Notes: generated from the sequence alone by a model not told the origin. 64,000 bases of DNA from Granulicella arctica (GCF_025685605.1 NZ_JAGTUT010000001.1:1860001-1924000); one strand, 5' to 3'; shown: positions 43,941 through 53,596, numbered from the stretch's first letter. Numbers and translations: made by a program.

Positions 43941-45125
43941 ATGAAGAAGAAATTACGCGTTGGTATTCTGTTCGGCGGACGCTCAGGCGAGCACGAGGTT
44001 TCGCTACTCTCTGCTGCCTCGATCCTCAAAGCAATCAATCGGCAGAAGTATGAGGTGATTCCGATCGGGATCACCAAGGAGGGTCATTGGCTCAGCGTCA
44101 GCGAATCGCAATCGCTGCTCACTGGATCGCCTTCGGCAAGCGAGGCTGACCCGGACTTTGCCGTTTCTGCGGCTGTTCTGCGCGGCGGCGAAACCTTCGA
44201 GGCGGCTCCAGCACATCCTCTTCACTTACTTCAGCTTCACGGTTCAGGAAATTCGGGCCTTGAGCAGCATGCGGAGACTTTAGGCCTCGACGTGGTCTTT
44301 CCGGTATTGCATGGGACCTTTGGTGAGGATGGCACGATGCAGGGGCTGTTTGAACTCGCCGATCTGGCGTATGTCGGTTCAGGCGTGCTAGGGTCGGCAA
44401 CCGGAATGGATAAGCTCATCATGAAGCAGCTTTTTGCCGCTGCTAGCTTGCCGCAGACGCCTCATGTAGGGGTGCTGCGAAGCGAATGGAAGGCTGATCC
44501 TAAGCGATGCGCCAGGCTGATTGAAAATCATCTCCGCTATCCTCTCTTCGTTAAACCTGCGAATCTCGGCTCGTCGGTGGGCATCTCCAAGGTTCATGAC
44601 CGGTCTGAACTGGCGAAGGCAATGGATTTAGCTGCGAGTTTCGACCGCAAACTCATCATTGAGGAGGGCGTTGGCGGACCGGACGCAAAACCTCGGGAGT
44701 TAGAGGTGGCAGTCTTAGGCAATGACAGCCCTGAGGCATCTATCGTCGGCGAGATTGTTCCGGGAACCGAGTTTTACGACTACAACGCCAAATATCATTC
44801 CACCGCTTCTGTGCCGATTATTCCTGCAAAGCTTTCTAAGGCTGAAGAGAAGCAGATCCGGGCGATGGCGGTTGCCGCGTTCCGCGCTTGCGATTGCGCT
44901 GGCCTCGCTCGAGTCGACTTCCTGATGGAGCCAATCCGCAAGGGTGCCAAAGCACGCATTTTCCTCAATGAAATTAACACAATGCCTGGCTTCACCAGTA
45001 TCAGCATGTATCCGAAACTTTGGAAGGCTAGCGGGGTTTCCTACAAGAGCCTGATCGACCAACTGATTCGGCTTGCTTTAGATCGCCATGCCGAGAAGCA
45101 ACAAACGCACTTTAGCAAAGAATAG
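43941..45125 (+). CDS. ddl: D-alanine--D-alanine ligase
   Basis: 394 residues of the ATP-grasp family. N-terminal: RVGILFGGRSGEHEVSLLSA; then VVFPVLHGTFGEDGTMQGLF; the ATP-grasp lid and binding residues lie in KPANLGSSVGISKVHDRSEL and LIIEEGVGGPDAKPRELEVA; the Mg-binding motif is RIFLNEINTMPGFTSISMYP. Lengths above 350 are typical of the longer VanA/Ddl group. It joins two D-alanines for peptidoglycan precursors. The next gene starts 130 bases downstream and is probably separate. Confidence 0.96.
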   Translation: MKKKLRVGILFGGRSGEHEVSLLSAASILKAINRQKYEVIPIGITKEGHWLSVSESQSLLTGSPSASEADPDFAVSAAVLRGGETFEAAPAHPLHLLQLHGSGNSGLEQHAETLGLDVVFPVLHGTFGEDGTMQGLFELADLAYVGSGVLGSATGMDKLIMKQLFAAASLPQTPHVGVLRSEWKADPKRCARLIENHLRYPLFVKPANLGSSVGISKVHDRSELAKAMDLAASFDRKLIIEEGVGGPDAKPRELEVAVLGNDSPEASIVGEIVPGTEFYDYNAKYHSTASVPIIPAKLSKAEEKQIRAMAVAAFRACDCAGLARVDFLMEPIRKGAKARIFLNEINTMPGFTSISMYPKLWKASGVSYKSLIDQLIRLALDRHAEKQQTHFSKE

Positions 45126-45256
45126 GCGACTAAGTCCTCAGGAACATTGAAGCCCAGCGAGTTGCATCCAATGCGAGTGTCTCAAAGAACTACATCGGCG
45201 GACCGAGGATCGTTATATTCTCAGGAGGCCTTGTCTTTCCTTCAATCGGGATTCCT

Positions 45257-46531
45257 GTGGACCTAAGTGTTCTTCCTACGCTCTACGCATTGACGATATT
45301 CGTTTGCTGCTTTCGGCCCCTGGTTCGGAGAGCAGGACCGCATACGAATGTGTGGTTTACAGGCTGGGCCTTCCTGCTTCTGCATTATGTGCTGCTGATC
45401 GTGCCTACTCAGGCGGGCCTGCTCGAAGTGGGGATCAATTTCCTTGTCATTCTGTCTCTTGAGGCTTGCGCTTTTTCGTTCCTTTGGGCATCCACCGGGA
45501 CGCGAAGAACACCGTTCAAGCGCATTTTTGTTGGGGAGATCGCCGCATCCGCCTTTGTCCTGACGGCCTTGTACGTGTCTGGTGAGACTTCCTACTGGCC
45601 CCGGCTTGCCGGGACGCTCCTTTTGCTGATACCCGGTCTGCACCTGCTTTGTGTGCAGAAATATCGAACACTAACCTTTGACCGGCTTGCGATTGGCTTT
45701 GCCGTTCTAGGAGTTTGTCTCGCCCCCATAAGCAAGACAAGTTCGTATGTACTGGCGAACGCAGTCCTAGGAGCAATTTTTGTAAGTGCAGCGTACCTGA
45801 CCTTTGCTCATGTTCCTCGGTTATCGCGGGGCGTGAGCCTGATGGTGGCCGGACTGTTGCTCTGGGGGCTGACCTGCCCACTGCAGGCGGTCGACTTGCT
45901 TCTGCCCACTGCTATTTTGGGCAGGGCAATCCTGGATCTGCCCCGCTATATTCTTGCGGCCGGCATGATCCTGTCGTTCCTGGATGACTACGTCGGACAA
46001 ACGGAGCGGCTTGCCCTTCATGATCCCCTGACAGGCCTGCCGAACCGCCGTCTCTTTGAAAACCGGCTTGATGCCGCAATCGAGGAATCGCGCCTGACGC
46101 GAACTCCTGTGGCCTGTTTGGTCATTGATGTCGATAACTTCAAGCACATCAACGACACGCTCGGACACCCGGTGGGCGACGGACTTCTGCAGGCGCTGTC
46201 GAAGCGGCTCAGTTGGAACCTTGGACCTCGCGACCTGCTCGCCCGTACAGGTGGCGACGAGTTTACGGCCGTCCTGGTGGAGGCAGCCGATGAGTTTCAT
46301 GTGCGGTTTATTGCAGGGGCGATGATGGCTGCAGGCTGTGTGCCGGTTTCTATCCAGGAGCACTCGATTGACGTCCGCATCAGCATTGGCGTCGCTGTTT
46401 CACCACAGGATGCGGGCACCAGCAGTGAACTGCACAAGGCGGCAGACGACGCCATGTATCGAGCGAAACGCAGGGGCGGCAGCATCGTCGCCTTTGTGGG
46501 CGAAGAGGCTGCGCAGATCCACGCTGTTTGA
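45257..46531 (+). CDS. Membrane-bound diguanylate cyclase (GGDEF)
   Basis: 424 residues from GTG 45257. About seven membrane helices fill the first ~240 residues, including LLLHYVLLIVPTQAGLLEVG and GVSLMVAGLLLWGLTCPLQA. A GGDEF domain occupies ~260-415: ALHDPLTGLPNRRLFENRLD, LVIDVDNFKHINDTLGHPVG and LLARTGGDEFTAVLVEAADE. The active site GGDEF is intact, so cyclic-di-GMP synthesis is expected. The inhibitory I-site (RxxD five residues before GGDEF) reads GPRD, lacking the Arg, so product inhibition may be lost. The membrane part is an unclassified sensor. Confidence 0.9.
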   Translation: MDLSVLPTLYALTIFVCCFRPLVRRAGPHTNVWFTGWAFLLLHYVLLIVPTQAGLLEVGINFLVILSLEACAFSFLWASTGTRRTPFKRIFVGEIAASAFVLTALYVSGETSYWPRLAGTLLLLIPGLHLLCVQKYRTLTFDRLAIGFAVLGVCLAPISKTSSYVLANAVLGAIFVSAAYLTFAHVPRLSRGVSLMVAGLLLWGLTCPLQAVDLLLPTAILGRAILDLPRYILAAGMILSFLDDYVGQTERLALHDPLTGLPNRRLFENRLDAAIEESRLTRTPVACLVIDVDNFKHINDTLGHPVGDGLLQALSKRLSWNLGPRDLLARTGGDEFTAVLVEAADEFHVRFIAGAMMAAGCVPVSIQEHSIDVRISIGVAVSPQDAGTSSELHKAADDAMYRAKRRGGSIVAFVGEEAAQIHAV

Positions 46532-46533
46532 CT

Positions 46534-47766
46534 CTAGAGAACGCGGCTGTGTTTATACCCTTCGGCGGTGAGAGCTGCGAGGAGTTCGGCTACCTGCTCG
46601 CGGCCACGGGTTTCCATGGTGATATCAATGACGGTGTCGCCCAGGTTTACGCCGTAGTAGGCGCGGTTATACAAAGTATTGACGATGTTCGCTCGATGGC
46701 TGGCGATCAGACGGGTCAAGTCCGATAAGGCCCCGGGCTTGTCGAGGAGATGGATGCGCAGCATGATTAAGCGCCCATCCTGTACGAGGCCGCGCTCGAT
46801 AATGCGCGAGAGCAGGGTGACGTCAATGTTGCCGCCGCAGACGAGAACAGCGGTGTGAGCGCCCTTGAGGCTGGTCTTGTGCTGGAGTAGGGCGGCCAGC
46901 GCGGTGGCTCCCGCACCTTCGGCGAGAGTCTTCTCGCGTTCGAGCAGCATGAGGATCGAGGAGGCGATCTCGTCTTCGTCGACCGTGACGATCTCGTCGA
47001 CATACTGCTGCACCATAGGAAACGTGACATCTCCGGCGCGGCGAACAGCGATGCCATCCGCAATTGTGGTTGCTGGATCGATCGTCACAGGATGACGCTG
47101 CTCGATTGCCATGACCATCGATGGGAGGCGGGATGTCTGCACGCCGATGATGCGGACCTCCGGTCGCAACTCCTTGATGGCGCAAGCGATGCCACCGATC
47201 AAGCCTCCACCGCCGATGGGAACGACGACGGCTTCCAGTTGCGGAATCTGCTCCAATAGCTCCAGGCCGATTGTGCCCTGACCGGCCATAACGGCGGGAT
47301 CGTCGAATGGATGGATGAAGGTCATGTTCTGCTCGGTGCAGATGCGGGTTGCCTCTTCGCAGGCTTCGTCGTAGTTGGCACCGTGAAGGATCACTTCAGC
47401 ACCGAAGTTTCGCGTGGCGGTAACCTTCACCAAGGGCGTTGGCAAGGGCATGACAATGATCGCTCGAATACCCCTTGCGGTCGCATGGTAGGCGACCCCC
47501 TGGGCATGGTTACCGGCACTTGCGGCCACAACCCCCCGCGATGCTTCCTGCGGCGTCAGCAAGGCAATACGGTTAAGGGCACCTCTCTCTTTGAAGCTAC
47601 CTGTCATCTGTAGGTTTTCAAGCTTCAGGTAGATCTGCTGGCCGGTGAGAGCGGAGAGCATCTGCGAATGAGGGCAGGGCGAGTAGTAGATGGAAGAACG
47701 TAGCCGCTCACGCGCGGTTAGTACGTCGGCAAGGCTAATGCTGCGATTGTCCTGGGTCTGATTCAC
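46534..47766 (-). CDS. ilvA: Threonine dehydratase (threonine ammonia-lyase)
   Basis: 410 residues from GTG 47766. PLP Lys in NLQMTGSFKERGALNRIALL; AASAGNHAQGVAYHATARGI and PIGGGGLIGGIACAIKELRP bind the cofactor phosphate. A C-terminal ACT domain (LDKPGALSDLTRLIASHRAN) makes this the ~400-residue form rather than the 330-residue catabolic one. It converts threonine to 2-oxobutanoate, first step of isoleucine synthesis, and is likely isoleucine- or valine-regulated through ACT. The frame continues 61 residues upstream without family resemblance. The start shares a divergent intergenic region with purA. Confidence 0.93.
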   Translation of the reverse strand: MNQTQDNRSISLADVLTARERLRSSIYYSPCPHSQMLSALTGQQIYLKLENLQMTGSFKERGALNRIALLTPQEASRGVVAASAGNHAQGVAYHATARGIRAIIVMPLPTPLVKVTATRNFGAEVILHGANYDEACEEATRICTEQNMTFIHPFDDPAVMAGQGTIGLELLEQIPQLEAVVVPIGGGGLIGGIACAIKELRPEVRIIGVQTSRLPSMVMAIEQRHPVTIDPATTIADGIAVRRAGDVTFPMVQQYVDEIVTVDEDEIASSILMLLEREKTLAEGAGATALAALLQHKTSLKGAHTAVLVCGGNIDVTLLSRIIERGLVQDGRLIMLRIHLLDKPGALSDLTRLIASHRANIVNTLYNRAYYGVNLGDTVIDITMETRGREQVAELLAALTAEGYKHSRVL

Positions 47767-48049
47767 GGTGTATCGATGGTACTCGAAGCGCGAACGAGGG
47801 GACCGCAGAGCTCCGTAAGGACCACCTACAAGACCAGACAAGTGAAGATCACGCTCGCAACAGACTGGTTCCTGGCGACGATCCAGATCAATGCGCCCAG
47901 CTAATCGGTTCGCGCATAGCATTTTGCTGAAACTGCCGTGTGTAAGCAACTGAATCCCTCACGCTACGCGACCCTATATGATTGAAAGCGGTACGGGCCT
48001 GCATTCTTGCGAGTTTCCGGCCAATCTAGTTTTGGAGTACACATCCGTC

Positions 48050-49360
48050 GTGAGTCAACGCAAATCAGCGGTCATTCTGGGCGCCCAATGGGGCGATGAG
48101 GGTAAAGGCAAGATTGTCGATGTGCTGTCGGAGAAGTTCGACATGGTGGCCCGATATGCCGGCGGCCACAACGCGGGACACACCGTCATTATCGAAGGCA
48201 AGAAATTCGTACTCCAGTTGATTCCATGCGGCGTGCTGCGGCCGGGCTGCAAAGGCGTCATCGGCAACGGTGTCGTGCTCGATCCGATGGCATTTCTGAG
48301 CGAGGTAAAGAAGCTGAAGGATGTGGGTTTGCCGATCGATGGTCAGCTCTTTATCTCGAACCGGGCGCAGGTGATCCTGCCATACCATCGAATGATTGAG
48401 CTAGCGGCTGAGAATGCGCCGGGGCGGACGAAAATTGGCACGACCAGCCGGGGCATTGGGCCGGCGTACGAAGACAAAATGCACCGCAGTGGCCTGCGCG
48501 TGGTGGATCTGCTGAATTCGGCTCTGCTGCGAACGCACATCCAGAACGCCTGTTTTGAGAAAAATACGATTGCCCATGCATTATTTGGGACGGAGCCGCT
48601 TGATCCGAAGAGCATGTATGAGGAGTATGCACGAGCGGCTGAGCAGATTGCTCCATTCGTGACAGATACGGCTGTGATGTTGAACAAGGCTATCGATGAT
48701 GGGCAAAAGGTAATGTTCGAGGGCGCACAGGGAGCACTGCTCGATATCGACCATGGTACGTACCCGTTTGTGACCTCGTCCTCGGCTACGGCCGGCGGAG
48801 CGGTGACCGGTACGGGTGTCGGACCAACGCGGATCGGCACGGTCATAGGAGTGACAAAAGCCTATGTGACACGAGTGGGTGAGGGCCCATTCCCTACCGA
48901 GATCCATGATGATTCTGCAGATCTGCTCCGGGCGCGTGGCCAGGAGTACGGTGCGGTCACTGGTCGTCCCCGGCGTTGTGGCTGGTTGGACCTTCCACTC
49001 CTGCGGTACAGCAACATGATCAATGGAACAGAGTGGCTGGTCGTAACCAAGATGGACGTGATGGACGAGTGTGTCGACATTCCAGTCTGTACGGGATACA
49101 AGATCAACGGACAATTGACAGATGTAATCCCGGCGGACATGCGCGGCTACGAGTCAATTGTGCCTGTCTACACCACGCTCAAAGGGTGGAACTGCTCAAC
49201 CGAGGGAATCACGGAGTTTGAAAAGCTGCCGCAGCTTGCGCAGGACTACCTGAAGTTTCTTGAAAAGGAGTCAGGCGCAAAAATCGGCATGGTATCAACG
49301 GGACCTGATCGGGCACAAACGATGACGCTGCCGGCTTTTGCAGAAGCACTCAAGGCTTAG
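48050..49360 (+). CDS. purA: Adenylosuccinate synthetase
   Basis: 436 residues from GTG 48050 (GGAG about 12 bases upstream). The GTP/IMP-binding N-terminus SAVILGAQWGDEGKGKIVD is immediate, which argues against the 24-residue extension to 47978. Further signatures: YAGGHNAGHTV, SRGIGPAYEDKMHRSGLRVV, FEGAQGALLDIDHGTYPFVT, VGEGPFPTEIHDD, TGRPRRCGWLDLPLLRYSNM and GWNCSTEGITEFEKLP. It commits IMP to AMP. A small monooxygenase-like gene follows at 18 bases and is probably co-transcribed. Confidence 0.96.
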   Translation: MSQRKSAVILGAQWGDEGKGKIVDVLSEKFDMVARYAGGHNAGHTVIIEGKKFVLQLIPCGVLRPGCKGVIGNGVVLDPMAFLSEVKKLKDVGLPIDGQLFISNRAQVILPYHRMIELAAENAPGRTKIGTTSRGIGPAYEDKMHRSGLRVVDLLNSALLRTHIQNACFEKNTIAHALFGTEPLDPKSMYEEYARAAEQIAPFVTDTAVMLNKAIDDGQKVMFEGAQGALLDIDHGTYPFVTSSSATAGGAVTGTGVGPTRIGTVIGVTKAYVTRVGEGPFPTEIHDDSADLLRARGQEYGAVTGRPRRCGWLDLPLLRYSNMINGTEWLVVTKMDVMDECVDIPVCTGYKINGQLTDVIPADMRGYESIVPVYTTLKGWNCSTEGITEFEKLPQLAQDYLKFLEKESGAKIGMVSTGPDRAQTMTLPAFAEALKA

Positions 49361-49378
49361 GCAGGACGACTGGAGTAC

Positions 49379-49669
49379 ATGATGGTTAGTTTTACGGTAC
49401 GGCTGCGGTTTGAACAGGAACACTTGGAACAGGTACGGGAGCAGTTGACCAGCCTTACCCTTGCATCGCGGGAAGAGCCAGGCTGCGTGACCTATGTCGC
49501 TCACTTTGTTGAGGGTGAACCTACGACAGTGCTGATCTACGAGCAATACAACGATGAGGCAGCCCTCGAACATCATCGAGGAACACCACACTTCCATCGG
49601 TATGCGATTGGCGGCTTCTATCAGTTGATGAAGGACCGGGTTATGGAAAGTCTTACCGCCATCTGCTAA
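49379..49669 (+). CDS. ABM-type (antibiotic biosynthesis monooxygenase) small protein
   Basis: 96 residues, a dimeric ferredoxin-like ABM domain: FTVRLRFEQEHLEQVREQLT, SREEPGCVTYVAHFVEGEPT and IYEQYNDEAALEHHRGTPHF. The C-terminus is VMESLTAIC. Such proteins include quinol or heme-linked monooxygenases, but most genomic members have no known substrate. It sits 18 bases after purA on the same strand; there is no functional link. An intrinsic terminator follows. Confidence 0.85.
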   Translation: MMVSFTVRLRFEQEHLEQVREQLTSLTLASREEPGCVTYVAHFVEGEPTTVLIYEQYNDEAALEHHRGTPHFHRYAIGGFYQLMKDRVMESLTAIC

Positions 49670-49671
49670 AA

Positions 49672-49706
49672 GCGGGCGGCATTTTCTTTATTTGCCGCCC
49701 GTTGAG
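49672..49706 (+). terminator. Terminator after purA-ABM
   Basis: CGGGCGGCA (49673-49681) pairs with TGCCGCCCG (49693-49701), loop rich in T, followed by TTGAG then TTTAGTTTTT. It lies within three bases of the ABM stop codon. Confidence 0.75.
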
Positions 49707-49754
49707 TTTAGTTTTTGACTCCTGTCATCAGCCGGATTAGTATCCGCTTGAACA

Positions 49755-50261
49755 ATGTCACTCCTGCTGCACCTTCGTCCGTGCCTCCGCGCAAGACTAC
49801 TCTGCCTGCTTGTCCTCAGTCTGGGGCTAGCTCAAGCGACACTCGCGTCTGCCGCGGTTCATCGTCCTCACGAATCGAAGCGGAGCGAAAAGCGCCAGAT
49901 TGAGGACTTGGAAGAGCAATGGCGCAGGGCGCTTATCGCCGATGACGTGGCAGCGGCTGACGACTTGTTGGCTGAAGATTACGTTGGCATCTCCATGACA
50001 GGCCAGGCAAATACCAAATCCCAACAGCTCGACCGCATCCGTAACCGACGCCTGGTCATTACCAGCATGAACCTGAGTGACAGCAAGGTGAAGCTCGTGG
50101 GTCCGGTCGCTATCGTCACCTGTCTTACCCAGATCGAAGGCACGAATGAGGGCACCTCTATGAGGGGTACGTATCGATATACACGCATCTACCAGAAGCT
50201 GCCCTCCGGCGTCTGGAAGACAACAAGCTTTGAGGCAACCCGAGTTCCGGAGTCGCGCTGA
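49755..50261 (+). CDS. Secreted DUF4440/NTF2-like protein
   Basis: 168 residues. The signal peptide is LLCLLVLSLGLAQATLASAA. The mature domain is NTF2-like: KRQIEDLEEQWRRALIADDV, AADDLLAEDYVGISMTGQAN, and the strand-rich second half with VAIVTCLTQIEGT and GTYRYTRIYQKLPSGVWKTT. This is the DUF4440 layout. It stands between terminators, so it is likely a single-gene unit. Function not known. Confidence 0.82.
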   Translation: MSLLLHLRPCLRARLLCLLVLSLGLAQATLASAAVHRPHESKRSEKRQIEDLEEQWRRALIADDVAAADDLLAEDYVGISMTGQANTKSQQLDRIRNRRLVITSMNLSDSKVKLVGPVAIVTCLTQIEGTNEGTSMRGTYRYTRIYQKLPSGVWKTTSFEATRVPESR

Positions 50262-50285
50262 TCATAGCGTGTCTAGTTTGCATAG

Positions 50286-50311
50286 AAAAGCCTGCCATCT
50301 GGCAGGCTTTT
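50286..50311. terminator. Bidirectional terminator
   Basis: AAAAGCCTGCC and GGCAGGCTTTT form a perfect 11-bp stem with loop ATCT. The A-run and T-run let it work on both strands. It separates the DUF4440 gene (plus) and the small gene ending at 50330 (minus). Confidence 0.9.
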
Positions 50312-50329
50312 CTAGCGATCGGGGTGAAG

Positions 50330-50587
50330 TTACGATGCTTGTCTTACATTGAGAGCGAGGAGTCGGCGGGAAAGCGAACGTGTGGCACCCGTAATGTGGG
50401 CGTCATCTGGCTCCGTCGCCATCTTTACAACGGCTGATACCGACTTCCGGGGCGCGGGCACGGGAGCGTAACGGGAACGTCGCGTCTCGGTTCCCGGAAT
50501 TGCAGAGCCTAGAAGACCTGCCTTCAGTGCCACTTCCTTTGAGGTCGAACGCGGAGTTAGTGATGGAAGATTGTTAGGAACTGGCAT
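50330..50587 (-). CDS. Small protein, 85 residues, unknown function
   Basis: ATG 50587 follows a near-perfect ribosome-binding site (AGGAGG, five-base spacing). The protein is basic and rich in Pro, Ser and Arg: MPVPNNLPSLTPRSTSKEVA, ETRRSRYAPVPAPRKSVSAV and TGATRSLSRRLLALNVRQAS. No membrane segment or known domain. It lies downstream of the HIT gene on the same strand, 73 bases apart, and ends just before a bidirectional terminator. Real expression is likely from the ribosome-binding site; role unknown. Confidence 0.6.
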   Translation of the reverse strand: MPVPNNLPSLTPRSTSKEVALKAGLLGSAIPGTETRRSRYAPVPAPRKSVSAVVKMATEPDDAHITGATRSLSRRLLALNVRQAS

Positions 50588-50659
50588 ACTTGCCTCCTTC
50601 GATTCTTCTCTTCAGCAATACAGAAAGGACAGAAAGTTACTTGAGGTTATTACCACTGA

Positions 50660-51262
50660 CTACATGGATGAAGATCTGGGGTACCAAGTTGCTTCTGCAG
50701 CGAAGGCATTTCGAAGCTTTTCCCAAGTGAGATCGAGCGTTTCGGGGAGAACGCGGGTTTCGGCGGTAACGGTCATAAAGTTGGTGTCACCTCTCCACCG
50801 GGGTAGCGCGTGAAGGTGAAGGTGATCGGCTACACCAGCGCCAGCTGCTTCACCCAGATTGAGTCCGAGATTCAGGCCGTCCGGACGATACGCCGCCCGC
50901 AGTACGGCCTCTGTCCTCTGAGCCAGTCGCATAATCTCTGTAAGAGCGTCTGGGTCCAGAAGTGTCAAGGAATCAAGGTGCCGATGCGGGACGATCAAAA
51001 CGTGGCCGGTTGCGTATGGGAAGGCATTGAGACAGATAAAGCAGTAGGTGGCACGATGAACTATGAGCGCCGCGTGATCGGCGTCACTCGCCGGCATTCC
51101 CTGTTCAATGGCGTAATCGGCGGCTGCTCTCAAGTTACAAAAGACGCAGTGCTTGTCATATTCTGCAGGCCAGGCGCTAAGCGCGGCTGGAACCCCCCTG
51201 CGACCGTCGGGTTCCGTGCGACTTACATAGCTGTAGCGCCACGGCGTCCAGAGTCGGTCCAT
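50660..51262 (-). CDS. HIT-family nucleotide hydrolase/transferase
   Basis: 200 residues. The HIT signature is DHLHLHALPRW, with the H-x-H-x-H motif near the end of the domain. CVFCNL, in the first third, is half of the zinc site found in bacterial Ap4A-type HIT proteins. LIVHRATYCFICLNAFPYAT and GHVLIVPHRHLDSLTLLDPD match the HIT core of the Ap4A phosphorylase-like subgroup. It probably cleaves nucleoside polyphosphates in the cytoplasm. It is divergent from rpsA. Confidence 0.88.
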   Translation of the reverse strand: MDRLWTPWRYSYVSRTEPDGRRGVPAALSAWPAEYDKHCVFCNLRAAADYAIEQGMPASDADHAALIVHRATYCFICLNAFPYATGHVLIVPHRHLDSLTLLDPDALTEIMRLAQRTEAVLRAAYRPDGLNLGLNLGEAAGAGVADHLHLHALPRWRGDTNFMTVTAETRVLPETLDLTWEKLRNAFAAEATWYPRSSSM

Positions 51263-51363
51263 ATGCGGAGTATATCGGCCGACTCCGTTGCGTTACCACC
51301 GCAGACCATCGAGTTTGTCGCGCGGCGTTTGCCAGTTTCATCGGAGATTGACAATCCACCATG

Positions 51364-51392
51364 TTGACGCGGGTCCAACTGCTTGATATGCT
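51364..51392 (+). promoter_or_regulatory. Promoter candidate for rpsA
   Basis: TTGACG (51364-51369), 17-base spacer, TATGCT (51387-51392). Good sigma-70 match, placed about 180 bases before the rpsA start. The leader so defined is long enough for ribosomal-protein autoregulation. Confidence 0.6.
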
Positions 51393-51578
51393 TTGTGGTG
51401 AGCTACTGCGTGTGGGATCTAAGTGCAGCCGCTCCTCTGCAAGAGCGATCGTTTCTGACTGTGGATGATGCAGCAGAAGGTCATTAGTCGGCTGGTCTCA
51501 TTTGAGATCGTTGACTGGGCCTGCGATGGTTCGACGCCGGAGATGCATGTCTCTTGGATCCCGGAGTCCGCATCAATC

Positions 51579-53546
51579 ATGGTAGACGACCACAATCCTA
51601 ATCACCCCGAGAGCCAACCCCTGAACACCGAACTGGAAATCCTAGCGCCTGAGGCGACAGCGGATCACACCGAACTGTCTTCTGAATCCACCCCAACCCA
51701 GCACGTATCTGAGCATGTTGCTGGCACAACCGAACATCTTGAGTCCGCCGAACCGAGCCACGTCGCGACACTGACAGCCTCCTCCGATGAAACCGAAGAA
51801 GAGCCGAATTACGACGCTGCAGATTTTGCGGCTGCATTGGCAAACTTTGATCGTGAGCAGGCTGCTGAATCTGCCGCTGCCCAGAATCTGACCACGGAAG
51901 AGGTCATTGTGACCGGCACCGTGATCAAGATAACGGACAAGCATGTTGTCGTTGACATTGGCCTGAAGTCGGAAGGTCTCATCCCCCTCGAGCAGGTTCT
52001 GGACGCGAATGGCGTATCCAAGTTCCAGGCTGGGGATACGGTTGAGGTTGTGGTGGAGCGCGAGGAGGCCGAAGGTGGTTATCTCGTCAGCTACGACAAG
52101 GCGCTGCGTCACAAGGTATGGGACACGCTTGAGCAGGCTTCGATCGATAAAACGCCGGTCAAGGGCATGGTCCTTAGCCGTGTCAAGGGCGGTCTGACCG
52201 TTGACATTGGTATCAAGGCTTTCCTTCCTGGATCGCAGGTTGAGGTTCGGCCGGTTCGGAATCTTGACGGCTACATCGGCACAGAGATCGAAGTCCGCGT
52301 CATTAAGTTGAACAAAAAGCGCGGCAATGTCGTTATCAGCCGCAAAGAACTGCTTGAAGAAGATCAAAATGCGAAGAAATCGGTCACGCTTGCCACTCTG
52401 GAAGAGGGAACTATCCTTACCGGTGTCGTCAAGAATCTTACTGATTACGGCGCGTTTGTTGACCTCGGCGGCCTCGATGGACTTCTTCACATTACCGATA
52501 TGAGCTGGGGTCGTCTTACGCACCCGCGCGATCTGGTCAATGTTGGCGACGAAATCCAGGTCAAGGTTCTAAAGTTTGACAAGGATAAACAGCGCGTTTC
52601 GCTTGGCTTCAAGCAGTTGACGCCTGATCCGTGGCTGGATGCGACGGAACGGTATCCTATTGGCGCGCAGGTTCGTGGGCGTGTTCTCTCGGTCACCGAC
52701 TATGGCGCCTTCGTTGAACTTGAGCAGGGTATCGAGGGACTTGTACACGTCTCCGAGATGACCTGGTCGAAGCGGATGAAGCACCCTTCGAAGATGGTCA
52801 AGCCAGGCGATGAGGTCGACACCATTATCCTCAGCGTCAACCCGAACGACCGCCGCATCTCGCTCGGCATGAAGCAGCTTCAGGATAATCCCTGGGAGCA
52901 GCTCGAGGACAAGTATCCGACGGGCGCCATCATCGAAGGCCGCGTTCGCAACCTTACCGACTTTGGTGCTTTCATCGAGATCGAAGACGGTATCGACGGA
53001 CTGGTCCATGTATCGAACCTAAGCTGGACAAAGCGCATCAAGCATCCCTCGGAAGTTCTGAAGAAGGGTGAGAAGGTCAAGGCGATCGTCCTCGGCGTTG
53101 AGCCGGAGAACCGTCGTCTCTCACTCGGCGTGAAGCAGCTTCAGCCGGATGTCTGGGATACGTTCTTCGCGCAGCACCGTGTTGGCGATGTGATCAAGGG
53201 CAAGGTTCTACGTACGGCGCAGTTCGGAGCCTTTGTTGAGATCGCTGAGGGTGTTGAAGGTCTTTGCCATGTCTCTGAAGCAGTCGATGCTACCGGCCAG
53301 CCCGTGAAGCTCGATGTGGATCAGGAGCATGAGTTCAAGATTGTCAAGATGAACCAAGAAGAAAAGAAGGTCGGTCTCAGCATTCGCGCAGTTGGCGAAG
53401 AGGCCAGCCGTGCAGAGGTCGAGAGCTATAAAGAGCGCGATCACCAAGGCAAGAGCTCTGCTGGCGCACCTTCCTCATCTTCTTCATCAAGCAGCAGCAC
53501 TACGCTGGGCGACCTGATCAACTGGAAACGTTCCGAACGCGAGTAA
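51579..53546 (+). CDS. rpsA: Small ribosomal subunit protein bS1
   Basis: 655 residues from ATG 51579, where an acidic N-terminal extension begins (VDDHNPNHPESQPLNTELEI). An acidic region of ~110 residues is followed by six S1 OB-fold repeats, the last four with the canonical YGAFVDLGGLDGLLHITDMS type motif: DYGAFVELEQGIEGLVHVSE, DFGAFIEIEDGIDGLVHVSN and QFGAFVEIAEGVEGLCHVSE. A serine-rich C-terminus ends GDLINWKRSERE. bS1 recruits mRNA to the ribosome. The upstream frame to 51465 has no ribosome-binding site. A strong bidirectional terminator follows. Confidence 0.95.
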   Translation: MVDDHNPNHPESQPLNTELEILAPEATADHTELSSESTPTQHVSEHVAGTTEHLESAEPSHVATLTASSDETEEEPNYDAADFAAALANFDREQAAESAAAQNLTTEEVIVTGTVIKITDKHVVVDIGLKSEGLIPLEQVLDANGVSKFQAGDTVEVVVEREEAEGGYLVSYDKALRHKVWDTLEQASIDKTPVKGMVLSRVKGGLTVDIGIKAFLPGSQVEVRPVRNLDGYIGTEIEVRVIKLNKKRGNVVISRKELLEEDQNAKKSVTLATLEEGTILTGVVKNLTDYGAFVDLGGLDGLLHITDMSWGRLTHPRDLVNVGDEIQVKVLKFDKDKQRVSLGFKQLTPDPWLDATERYPIGAQVRGRVLSVTDYGAFVELEQGIEGLVHVSEMTWSKRMKHPSKMVKPGDEVDTIILSVNPNDRRISLGMKQLQDNPWEQLEDKYPTGAIIEGRVRNLTDFGAFIEIEDGIDGLVHVSNLSWTKRIKHPSEVLKKGEKVKAIVLGVEPENRRLSLGVKQLQPDVWDTFFAQHRVGDVIKGKVLRTAQFGAFVEIAEGVEGLCHVSEAVDATGQPVKLDVDQEHEFKIVKMNQEEKKVGLSIRAVGEEASRAEVESYKERDHQGKSSAGAPSSSSSSSSSTTLGDLINWKRSERE

Positions 53547-53558
53547 TCGCCGAAGAAC

Positions 53559-53596
53559 AAATAAAAGGGCCGTCCTAAGGGACGGCCCTTTTATTT
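53559..53596. terminator. Intrinsic terminator after rpsA, bidirectional
   Basis: AAATAAAAGGGCCGTCC (53559-53575) and its exact complement (53580-53596) form a 17-bp stem with loop TAAG. A-run and T-run are on both sides. It ends rpsA and also the minus-strand membrane gene at 53673. Confidence 0.93.
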